DNA from: Nitrospira sp.
Lineage (GTDB): Bacteria > Nitrospirota > Nitrospiria > Nitrospirales > Nitrospiraceae
DNA: 64,000 nt
Reading direction: 5' to 3'
Assembly (NCBI GenBank): GCA_022842445.1
Contig: JALHPO010000010.1
Coordinates: forward strand, 28,184-92,183
Every line of letters begins with the position of its first letter. The stretch's first letter is position 1. The notes beneath the pieces are model-generated. The model did no database searches, had not been told where the DNA came from, and saw only the letters and a list, made by a program, of their open reading frames with translations. Both the position numbers and the translations under genes were made by a program. This document shows, in pieces, positions 57,581 to 64,000 of this stretch.

Positions 57581-58897
57581 ATGAAAATGGAAATGACAGA
57601 ATTGGGCCCCATGAAACGCGCGTTGAAAATCGAGGTGCCGGCCGACGAAGTAACACAGCGATTTTCCCGGGCCTACGTTGAATTGAACCGCCAGGTTCGA
57701 ATTCCAGGGTTTCGACCAGGGAAAGCTCCGTTAGCCATCTTGGAAAAACGTTATGCCAAAGCCATAGAAGAAGACGTCATCCGAAGTCTTATCCCGGATT
57801 ATTATGATCAAGCCGTCAAGCAGGCGGGGATCAGCCCTGTGGTCGTAGAAATTCCGCCGCTGGATCGCGTCAAAATTAAGAAGGATTCGCCATTTACGTT
57901 TACCGCGACCGTTGAGATCAAACCAAAAATCGAACTGCGTGATTATAAAGCGCCCAGTCCTATTTCTCTCAAACCGGACAAGCGGTCGGTGGCGGATGAG
58001 CAGGTAGACCGTGCACTGGAAGTGTTGCGTGAGCAACAGGCGAGATTAGACGCAGCGCCTGCTGGAACGGCCTTGGCTGAAGGCGACTATGCCGTGGTCT
58101 CCCTCGAAGGGTTTTTGGACGGCGGGCCGCTCGACGGCACGAAGAAGGAGGGCCATCTCCACAAAGTCGGCTCGAAGGCCGCCTTGCTTGGAATTGAAGT
58201 CGATGCTCACCTGCTCGGCAAGGTGGAAGGGAGCGTCATCGAGATTGCTCAACCGTATCCGGCCAGCCACCCCGATCTTCGGGTCGCGGGCAAGACCGTC
58301 CAGTTCCGTTTGAGTGTCACGGGAGTCAAGCATAAGCAGCTCCCCGCCCTTGACGACGAGTTTGCCAAGGACTGCGGTCCATACGCCTCGATTCAGGAAC
58401 TGAAAGATGCGGTACGGGGTGAGATGGAAAAGGCGCTCAAGAAAGACATCGAACAGTCGTACAAGGATACGATCCTCTCGCGCCTGGCCGACACCTATCA
58501 TTTCGATCTGCCCGAGACCCTCGTCGAGCGTGAACTCGATACCATTGTTCGGCAGAAACTTCAGGAACGGCACCGAAGCAAGGACGCGGACCCGCTTCCT
58601 CCCGCAGACGCGGAGGAAAGCCGGCGAATTCGCGAGGAGCATCGGGAGGCCGCGAATCGCCGTGTGAAGGTGGGATTGATCCTCGAAGCCGTTGCGGAAA
58701 AAGAAGGGTTGTCCGTCAGCGAGGCAGACTTAAACGATGAAGTGGCCCGATTGGCCTCGGAACTCCGGGTGCCGCTGGCCGACCTGGTGAAAATGATTCA
58801 GGCCGGCGGACAGGATTCCATCGAGAAGTTGCGTACGAAGATCTTGGCGGATCAGGCGCTGGATTTCGTCTACCGACACGCGGTGATTCAAGGATAA
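57581..58897 (+). CDS. tig: Trigger factor
   Basis: 438 residues. Ribosome-bound chaperone at the exit tunnel. The signature near residue 40 G-F-R-P-G-K-A-P is the ribosome-binding loop; a central FKBP-type domain (about 150-245, [20 protein letters not shown]) and the C-terminal cradle follow. First gene of tig-clpP-clpX. Confidence 0.97.
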   Translation: MKMEMTELGPMKRALKIEVPADEVTQRFSRAYVELNRQVRIPGFRPGKAPLAILEKRYAKAIEEDVIRSLIPDYYDQAVKQAGISPVVVEIPPLDRVKIKKDSPFTFTATVEIKPKIELRDYKAPSPISLKPDKRSVADEQVDRALEVLREQQARLDAAPAGTALAEGDYAVVSLEGFLDGGPLDGTKKEGHLHKVGSKAALLGIEVDAHLLGKVEGSVIEIAQPYPASHPDLRVAGKTVQFRLSVTGVKHKQLPALDDEFAKDCGPYASIQELKDAVRGEMEKALKKDIEQSYKDTILSRLADTYHFDLPETLVERELDTIVRQKLQERHRSKDADPLPPADAEESRRIREEHREAANRRVKVGLILEAVAEKEGLSVSEADLNDEVARLASELRVPLADLVKMIQAGGQDSIEKLRTKILADQALDFVYRHAVIQG

Positions 58898-58961
58898 CGA
58901 CGGTGCCGGCGCATCCTGGCCTCAATGCAGAGGAAGGCTGTCGCGGAAAGGATTTGACGAC

Positions 58962-59600
58962 ATGTTGGTTCCCATCGTGGTCGAACAAACCAATCGAGGC
59001 GAACGCGCCTACGACATTTACTCACGGCTCCTCAAAGACCGCATTATTTTCCTCGGAGCTCCGATCGATGACGTCTTCGCCAATTTGGTGATCGCGCAGC
59101 TCCTTTTTCTGGAAGCGGAAGATCCTGAAAAGGACATCAATCTCTACGTCAATTCACCCGGCGGTAGTGTCACGGCCGGATTGGGCATCTACGATACCAT
59201 GCAGTATGTGAAGCCGCCGATCAACACGATTTGTCTGGGCCAAGCGGCCAGCATGGGCGCGTTGTTGTTGACCGCCGGCACGAAAGGCAAACGGTTCGCG
59301 CTGCCCAATGCGCGCGTGATGATTCACCAGCCGCTGGGGGGATTCCAAGGGCAGGCCACGGAAATCGACATCCATGCCAGGGAAATTCTGAAGATCCGGG
59401 ATCGCCTGAACGAGATCATGGCCAAGCATACCGGGCAGACCATCGAAAAAATCTCCCACGATACCGAGCGGGATTATTTCATGTCCGGTGAAGAAGCCAA
59501 ACGGTACGGGCTTATCGATGAGGTCATCACGCGGCCGCCCAAAGTCATCAAGGCGGCGGAATCCGGTGACAGCGGCAAGGACGAGGCCAAGAGCAAGTAA
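58962..59600 (+). CDS. clpP: ClpP protease subunit
   Basis: 212 residues. Serine protease with Ser in A-A-S-M-G-A, His in M-I-H-Q-P-L-G-G and Asp in the D-T-E-R-D region. The start [10 protein letters not shown] has AAAGGA upstream. Forms the ClpXP protease with the next gene, 13 nt away. Confidence 0.97.
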   Translation: MLVPIVVEQTNRGERAYDIYSRLLKDRIIFLGAPIDDVFANLVIAQLLFLEAEDPEKDINLYVNSPGGSVTAGLGIYDTMQYVKPPINTICLGQAASMGALLLTAGTKGKRFALPNARVMIHQPLGGFQGQATEIDIHAREILKIRDRLNEIMAKHTGQTIEKISHDTERDYFMSGEEAKRYGLIDEVITRPPKVIKAAESGDSGKDEAKSK

Positions 59601-59613
59601 CACAGGAGGGCAC

Positions 59614-60870
59614 ATGGCCAAGCAAGAGAAGATGGATCGACACTTGCGGTGTTCTTTTTGTGGAAAGAGCCGCGATGAAGTGCGGAAGCTGATCGCCGGG
59701 CCGACCGTCTATATCTGCGACGAATGCGTTAATCTGTGCAACGACATCATTGCCGAAGACTGGGAAGAAGCGAAGGAGGAAATCTCCTCCAAGCTTAAGA
59801 AGCCGGCGGAAATCAAACATCACTTGGATCAGTACGTCGTTGGGCAGGAGCGCGCCAAACGGATTCTGTCCGTTGCGGTGCACAATCATTACAAGCGCAT
59901 TTCGTCCAAGGAGAAGGAAGTCGACGATATCGAGCTCCAGAAGGGCAATATTCTGATGGTGGGCCCGACAGGCACGGGGAAGACCCTTCTGGCTCAAACT
60001 CTGGCCAAGTACCTGGACGTGCCGTTTACCCTTGCTGATGCAACGACACTCACAGAAGCGGGGTATGTGGGCGAAGATGTCGAGAATATCATTCTGAAGC
60101 TGCTTCAAGCGGCCGACTACGATGTGGAGCGGGCCGAACGCGGCATTGTCTACATCGACGAGATCGACAAGATCAGCCGGAAAAGTGATAGTCCGTCGAT
60201 CACGCGGGACGTGTCCGGCGAAGGGGTGCAGCAAGCGCTGCTGAAATTGATTGAGGGCACCGTTGCCAATGTTCCGCCGCAAGGCGGGCGAAAGCATCCT
60301 CATCAAGAGTTCATCCAGGTCAACACCAGCAACATCCTCTTCATCTGCGGTGGAGCCTTTGTCGGCTTGGAGCAACTCATCGAGCAGCGGATCAATCGGA
60401 AATCCATGGGATTTGGAGCCGAGATTCGAGGGCGAAGCGAGATCCGTTTGGGCGATCTTCTCGCCAAAGTGCAGCCCGAAGATTTCCTCAAATACGGGCT
60501 GATCCCTGAATTTGTCGGACGTCTGCCGGTCGTGGCGACTCTGGAAGAATTGGACGAGCGGGCGCTGATCCGAATCCTCACAGAGCCTCGAAACGCGCTT
60601 ACGAAGCAGTATGAGAAGTTATTGTCGTTTGAAAAAGTGAAGTTGAGATTTACCGAAGGGGCGTTGGGCGCCGTTGCGCGGAAAGCCTACGCGCAAAAAA
60701 CCGGTGCGCGCGGGCTCCGGGCTATCTTGGAAGAGGTCATGCTGGACATCATGTACGATGCTCCGTCCCAGAAACAGATCAAAGAAGTCGTCATTACCGA
60801 AGATGCGATTACGGGGAAAAACCCGCCAATCCGCATATTTGAGCAGGAGATCGACGCAAAAAGCGCGTAA
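59614..60870 (+). CDS. clpX: ClpX ATPase
   Basis: 418 residues from the ATG at 59614, preceded by AGGAGGG. N-terminal zinc finger C-x2-C (CSFCGK) and C-x2-C-x3-C (CDECVNLC), Walker [15 protein letters not shown], Walker [11 protein letters not shown], pore loop GYVGEDVEN, and the IGF-like ClpP-docking loop is RKSMGFG. Unfolds substrates, including ssrA-tagged proteins made with SmpB. Confidence 0.97.
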   Translation: MAKQEKMDRHLRCSFCGKSRDEVRKLIAGPTVYICDECVNLCNDIIAEDWEEAKEEISSKLKKPAEIKHHLDQYVVGQERAKRILSVAVHNHYKRISSKEKEVDDIELQKGNILMVGPTGTGKTLLAQTLAKYLDVPFTLADATTLTEAGYVGEDVENIILKLLQAADYDVERAERGIVYIDEIDKISRKSDSPSITRDVSGEGVQQALLKLIEGTVANVPPQGGRKHPHQEFIQVNTSNILFICGGAFVGLEQLIEQRINRKSMGFGAEIRGRSEIRLGDLLAKVQPEDFLKYGLIPEFVGRLPVVATLEELDERALIRILTEPRNALTKQYEKLLSFEKVKLRFTEGALGAVARKAYAQKTGARGLRAILEEVMLDIMYDAPSQKQIKEVVITEDAITGKNPPIRIFEQEIDAKSA

Positions 60871-60881
60871 CGGCACGCACT

Positions 60882-60911
60882 GCGCGGGGCAATGTGTCTG
60901 CAGCCCCGCGC
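60882..60911 (+). terminator. GC-rich hairpin after clpX
   Basis: GCGCGGGGC (60882-60890) and GCCCCGCGC (60903-60911) form a 9-bp stem with a 12-nt loop, 11 nt past the stop codon. No U-run follows, so it may work as a weak or Rho-aided terminator. Confidence 0.45.
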
Positions 60912-61079
60912 GATTGCCGCCTCCTGTTCCCTGTGGGTCTCTGCCTGTCCCGCCCTCTCTATCAGCCAAGTCCGCATTTCCTGTGCTGTAGAACTCTCAG
61001 CTTTTTCTCGACAAGCTGGAACGCTGCGCTATACTTGCGACGTACGACTCTGCTACGAGCAAGAAGAAGAGGATCGCCT

Positions 61080-61598
61080 GTGAAATACCCTGTTGCATCC
61101 AGCCTTCGTCATCGAGGGAAAACGCTAGAGCTTGATGAGACACGCGAACTGGTTACGTTATTGGGGATCAACGGAGAACAGATCGGCAGTTTGTCGTGGG
61201 ACTTCGTGATCGACCAGATCATGGCGTATCGCAAATTGCCTGTTCAGAAAGAGATCCGATCCGAGCCGCGGATCTCGCTGGCGTTTCGGGTTCGCTACAA
61301 TACTCCGGAAGGACAGAAATTCGAGAGTCGGGCAGGAGGTATTGGTGGTGGCGGCATGTTTATCGAAAGCCACGCGCCCCTTCCCGTAGGAACCAAGCTG
61401 TCCATGGAGTTCTCACTTCCGGAAAAGCCGGACGAATGGCTTCCGACGAAAGGGGTCGTGGCATGGGTGTGTCCCAAAGCCGATCAATATACGTTTAGTC
61501 CAGGGATGGGAGTGCAGTTCACAGAAGTCGCGCAGAATATTCGCGACCGGATTCTCGAGCTGGTGAAAGCGACGCAGGTTAAAACCCAAGCGGCCTAG
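61080..61598 (+). CDS. PilZ-domain protein
   Basis: 172 residues from GTG with GAGG 6-10 nt upstream. The N-terminal 60 residues form a short module (V-K-Y-P-V, G-K-T-L-E-L-D-E-T, W-D-F-V-I-D-Q-I). A PilZ domain follows, R-I-S-L-A-F-R-V-R-Y, S-R-A-G-G-I-G-G-G-G-M-F-I-E and G-V-V-A-W-V. The D/NxSxxG motif is degenerate (AGGIGGGG), so c-di-GMP binding is doubtful. It is a tandem paralogue of the next gene. Confidence 0.8.
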   Translation: MKYPVASSLRHRGKTLELDETRELVTLLGINGEQIGSLSWDFVIDQIMAYRKLPVQKEIRSEPRISLAFRVRYNTPEGQKFESRAGGIGGGGMFIESHAPLPVGTKLSMEFSLPEKPDEWLPTKGVVAWVCPKADQYTFSPGMGVQFTEVAQNIRDRILELVKATQVKTQAA

Positions 61599-61640
61599 AA
61601 TTCTGTCCTGTTCCCTCGTGCGCGAGGTCGAATCACAACC

Positions 61641-62162
61641 ATGAAATTTCCAGTCATCTCTACTGCGGGCCATCAGGGCAAGACCATCATCGTCGATGCC
61701 GATCTCGAAACAGTCGCTGTGCAAGATCCATCGGGGAAGCTGCTGGGCGATATGCCTTGGGGCGAGATCATCGAACGAGTGGTTGCCGGCGACGATACCG
61801 CATTCGCCCATTGCCGCGCATACCCGCGTGCCCCGCTTGCCATCAAGGTGCAGTGTTCGACGCCTGATGGGAAGAAATTCGAGAGTCTCACCGCAGGCAT
61901 CGGAGGAGGCGGGTTGTTTATCGAGAGTAGTTCCCCGGTGGCGATGGGAACGGAATTGTCTCTTGAATTCTCGCTGCCTGATCGGCCCCTGGAGAAACTG
62001 AGAGCCAAAGCGAAGGTAGCCTGGGTTCGAAACAAACCGGAGCGGTATCTCCTGTTTCCAGGAATGGGTGTGCAATTCGTGGATATCGACAGCAAGGTGC
62101 AAAATCTTCTCGTAGGGCTGGTCGAGGCATTGAATCGGAGCCGAACTCGCGCTCAGACCTGA
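61641..62162 (+). CDS. PilZ-domain protein, tandem paralogue
   Basis: 173 residues with the same two-part plan as its neighbour 43 nt upstream: M-K-F-P-V-I-S, G-K-T-I-I-V-D-A-D, W-G-E-I-I-E-R-V, then R-A-P-L-A-I-K-V, T-A-G-I-G-G-G-G-L-F-I-E and K-V-A-W-V-R. The glycine-rich turn again replaces D/NxSxxG. The family is probably a lineage-specific PilZ variant. Ends 243 bp before the converging Tat gene. Confidence 0.8.
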   Translation: MKFPVISTAGHQGKTIIVDADLETVAVQDPSGKLLGDMPWGEIIERVVAGDDTAFAHCRAYPRAPLAIKVQCSTPDGKKFESLTAGIGGGGLFIESSSPVAMGTELSLEFSLPDRPLEKLRAKAKVAWVRNKPERYLLFPGMGVQFVDIDSKVQNLLVGLVEALNRSRTRAQT

Positions 62163-62404
62163 ATCGCAGGGGGCGTGGTTCATCCACTGATCGAGCCGGT
62201 GCACGGTCGCCCGCACGACCGAATCCAGCGTTGCGGTGATTGATGTAGTCTCAAGAATCGCATCTGATACACAGTGTCCTTCCGAAGGCTCACCATAAAG
62301 ACCCGTGCCATAGACGATCCAAAGAGCCGGAACGGCTTGAACGCCATCCATTTCTCTTAGCCCACTGAATAGTCTGTGAAAACGATACGTGCTTGATGAG
62401 AGAG

Positions 62405-63223
62405 CTACGCGGGCTTCGGGGGATCTTCTTGAGCTGCTGCCGGTTCTGCTGCGGCGTCAAGAGATTGTTGAAGTTCTTTGTGCGCGGCATCCATTTCAGC
62501 CTGAAGCGTACGCATCTCAGGGGCGATGCTGTTGCGGACATCGGTTGTCGCCTGCCGGAATGTGCGTAAGACGTCGCCCATGCCTTCACCGAGGCTCTGC
62601 ATGTCTTCGGGAGAAACCCCTGACGGAGCAGGCGTTGCCTTGGCCTTTAGTGCGGCTTGCTGGGCTTGCACACGGGCGACCGCGTCCTTGTTCACGATTG
62701 CTGAGGGGCGCTTGCCGGATGGCTTCGTTTGGGTCCCCGGTGGCAAAGGGGGATATTGACCACGGGCTATCGGGGCAGGCGCAGCCGCGCGCTCTTCCAT
62801 CGTGACCACATGCTGGGCCGCTGCCTCGGCAGCTTGTGGCGCGCGCTCTGAGGCGGTCTTCGGCATATTATGAGGGGATTGCGGCCCTGTTTTGTAGAGT
62901 AACGACGCGGTAGTCCCGGGCGTCATTTCAGGACCAGGGGCATAGGGGACGTTGGGTTTGGTGGTTGTGGCTGCGGTGGTCGATGTCCCAGGAGCCTGAA
63001 TCGTCGCAGAAGCGAGCGGTTGAGGGTGCTCAGGCCGTGCAGACGGTGTTTCTTGTTGAGGCTGTGTCTCGACCGGAGGCGGGGCGTCGTGAACTTCCTT
63101 TTTGAAACCTTTCAAGGCCTTGCCGACACCTTCGCCGATCTGGGGTAAACGGCCTGCGCCGAAAATGATCAAGATAATGGCCAGAATGATGAGGAGCTCA
63201 GAAATTCCCATTGTTCCGAACAT
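62405..63223 (-). CDS. tatA: TatA/B-like translocase protein with long tail
   Basis: 272 residues from the ATG at 63223 (GGAG 5-8 nt upstream). Residues 1-45 are a complete TatA: short N-tail, hydrophobic helix (LLIILAIILIIFGAGRLPQIG), hinge and amphipathic helix (GKALKGFKKEV). The remaining 225 residues are Pro/Ala/Thr/Gln-rich, then a predicted helix (EGMGDVLRTFRQATTDVRNS) resembling TatB's distal helices. Usual TatA is 60-100 residues. It may act as TatA, TatB or both. tatC is not in the window. The Tat-signal PLP enzyme at 33 kb is a possible substrate. Confidence 0.85.
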   Translation of the reverse strand: MFGTMGISELLIILAIILIIFGAGRLPQIGEGVGKALKGFKKEVHDAPPPVETQPQQETPSARPEHPQPLASATIQAPGTSTTAATTTKPNVPYAPGPEMTPGTTASLLYKTGPQSPHNMPKTASERAPQAAEAAAQHVVTMEERAAAPAPIARGQYPPLPPGTQTKPSGKRPSAIVNKDAVARVQAQQAALKAKATPAPSGVSPEDMQSLGEGMGDVLRTFRQATTDVRNSIAPEMRTLQAEMDAAHKELQQSLDAAAEPAAAQEDPPKPA

Positions 63224-63361
63224 GGCTGCTCCGCTTGATGCAATACCGCACACGAGACCTGGCCGACCCGCGAGATAGAGTGAATCTAGCTGCCCTCTCC
63301 GCAGACTGTCAAGAAAGGGAGGGCATGGAGCGAGCCGGAGAGAGCGGAACGGTCGTGAAGG

Positions 63362-64000
63362 TCAGAGAATGGGAACGATGTCGGTTTGGAGCGGTTCGCC
63401 ATACACCAATGCTTCCCGTTCCGATACATAGACATCGAGTTCGCTGCGGATGCCAAATTCCCCGGGCAGATAAATACCCGGCTCGATGGAAAAACAGGTT
63501 CGAGGCATGAGCCGACGCCCGTCCTGTGTTTCCAAATTATCGATGTTGGCGCCGTTGCCGTGGACTTCTTCACCGATGGAATGGCCGGTCCGATGGACGA
63601 AGAAGTCGCCATAGCCCGCATCTCGAATGACGTTCCGGCACACATCATCGACTTCCCATCCGAAGGGAAAGCGGCCGGAGGCGATCCGTTCCCGAACAAA
63701 CGACAGCGCCGCATCGCGCCCTTGCCGGACATAGTTGAAGATCATGCGCTGTTTTGCCGGTACTTGCTTGTCTGTGTACCCGGTCCAGGTAATGTCGCCG
63801 TAGACTGAGCCGGGCTCAGTCTGTTTGGCCCACAAATCGATTAACAGCAAGTTCTCCCGGGTAATGGGAGAAGCATCGGACTCCACCGGCCCATAATGGG
63901 GGTCGGCGCTATGGGCATCAACCGCCGCGATGGGAGCGCTGGAGGTTGTCATCCCTGCGTCGTGAATGCGTGCGAGAATGAATTGCTGCAGGCCGTATTC
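63362..64000 (-). CDS. M24-family metallopeptidase (partial at window edge)
   Basis: C-terminal 212 codons; the frame is open to the window end, so the N-terminus is missing. M24 (creatinase/aminopeptidase P) metal ligands appear as Asp in V-Y-G-D-I-T-W, His in H-R-T-G-H-S-I-G-E-E-V-H-G, Glu in S-I-E-P-G-I-Y and Glu in R-S-E-L-D-V-Y. Likely a Xaa-Pro-type peptidase; the exact activity is open. Confidence 0.88.
   Translation of the reverse strand, partial: EYGLQQFILARIHDAGMTTSSAPIAAVDAHSADPHYGPVESDASPITRENLLLIDLWAKQTEPGSVYGDITWTGYTDKQVPAKQRMIFNYVRQGRDAALSFVRERIASGRFPFGWEVDDVCRNVIRDAGYGDFFVHRTGHSIGEEVHGNGANIDNLETQDGRRLMPRTCFSIEPGIYLPGEFGIRSELDVYVSEREALVYGEPLQTDIVPIL

Noticed and set aside
61413..62351. 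312-codon minus-strand frame across the tandem PilZ genes
   Set aside because: Lies antisense to two supported genes and contains low-complexity Arg/His text without homology features.

Overview
The window looks like chromosomal DNA of a GC-rich bacterium, most likely of the phylum Nitrospirota and probably a Nitrospira-type nitrite oxidiser. This rests on the gene mix: a stand-alone ferredoxin-thioredoxin reductase catalytic chain, a NorD/CbbO-like VWA protein, a plant-type ferredoxin beside a divergent NuoF, a two-domain ThyX-like protein, a truncated PuuD-like membrane protein and several PilZ proteins, plus intergenic repeats. It is inference, because no rRNA or marker alignment was possible. 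The core is the replication origin: gyrA, gyrB, dnaN and dnaA lie in a row on the minus strand, followed upstream of dnaA by an AT-rich stretch with clustered DnaA boxes.

Layout. 0-8 kb: a partial PilZ protein, rarA, an alpha/beta hydrolase, folE and a pterin synthase, an A-type Fe-S carrier, a 2Fe-2S ferredoxin, NuoF, a PuuD-like membrane protein and malate dehydrogenase. 8-15 kb: a 1010-residue VWA protein, FTR, a secreted protein, then a response regulator/histidine kinase pair followed by a 27-residue membrane protein. 15-28 kb: smpB, a DUF721 protein, the gyrase/dnaN/dnaA/oriC block, two DsrE-like proteins, hisS and the ThyX-like gene. 28-38 kb is more accessory: a TPR protein, dispersed repeats, a degenerate SF1 helicase-like protein, tRNA-Leu, a DUF1653 protein, a second tiny membrane protein, a Tat-exported PLP enzyme and gcvP. 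38-50.5 kb: a second two-component pair, purU, rimO, a gamma-carbonic anhydrase, and a long minus-strand operon trmFO-xerC-hslV-hslU-argB-M28 peptidase-unknown. 50.7-64 kb: tRNA-Val, two lipoproteins, a beta-barrel protein, a DksA-like protein, the dnaX-ybaB-recR operon, the SRP RNA, tRNA-Ser, tRNA-Leu, tig-clpP-clpX, tandem PilZ genes, a long TatA-like protein and a partial M24 peptidase.

Three signals stand out beyond ordinary annotation. First, two tiny single-pass membrane proteins 18 kb apart share related transmembrane segments and nearly identical promoters: a 16-bp palindrome followed by three 11-bp direct repeats at the same distance from a -10 box. That is the architecture of an OmpR/PhoB-type operator, and one copy directly follows a two-component system. 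Second, four intergenic gaps hold arrays of degenerate heptamers in one orientation followed by heptamers in the opposite orientation. Third, two diverged copies of a dispersed element with inverted GCTSAAAATG ends lie in the 29.9-32.2 kb stretch, one ending 5 bp before a tRNA.

How genes work together: replication (DnaA, DnaN, DnaX, gyrase, DUF721, RecR, RarA, XerC), proteolysis (ClpXP with trigger factor, HslUV), one-carbon and pterin metabolism (FolE, pterin synthase, GcvP, PurU, ThyX-like) and ferredoxin-linked redox chemistry (NuoF, ferredoxin, A-type carrier, FTR).
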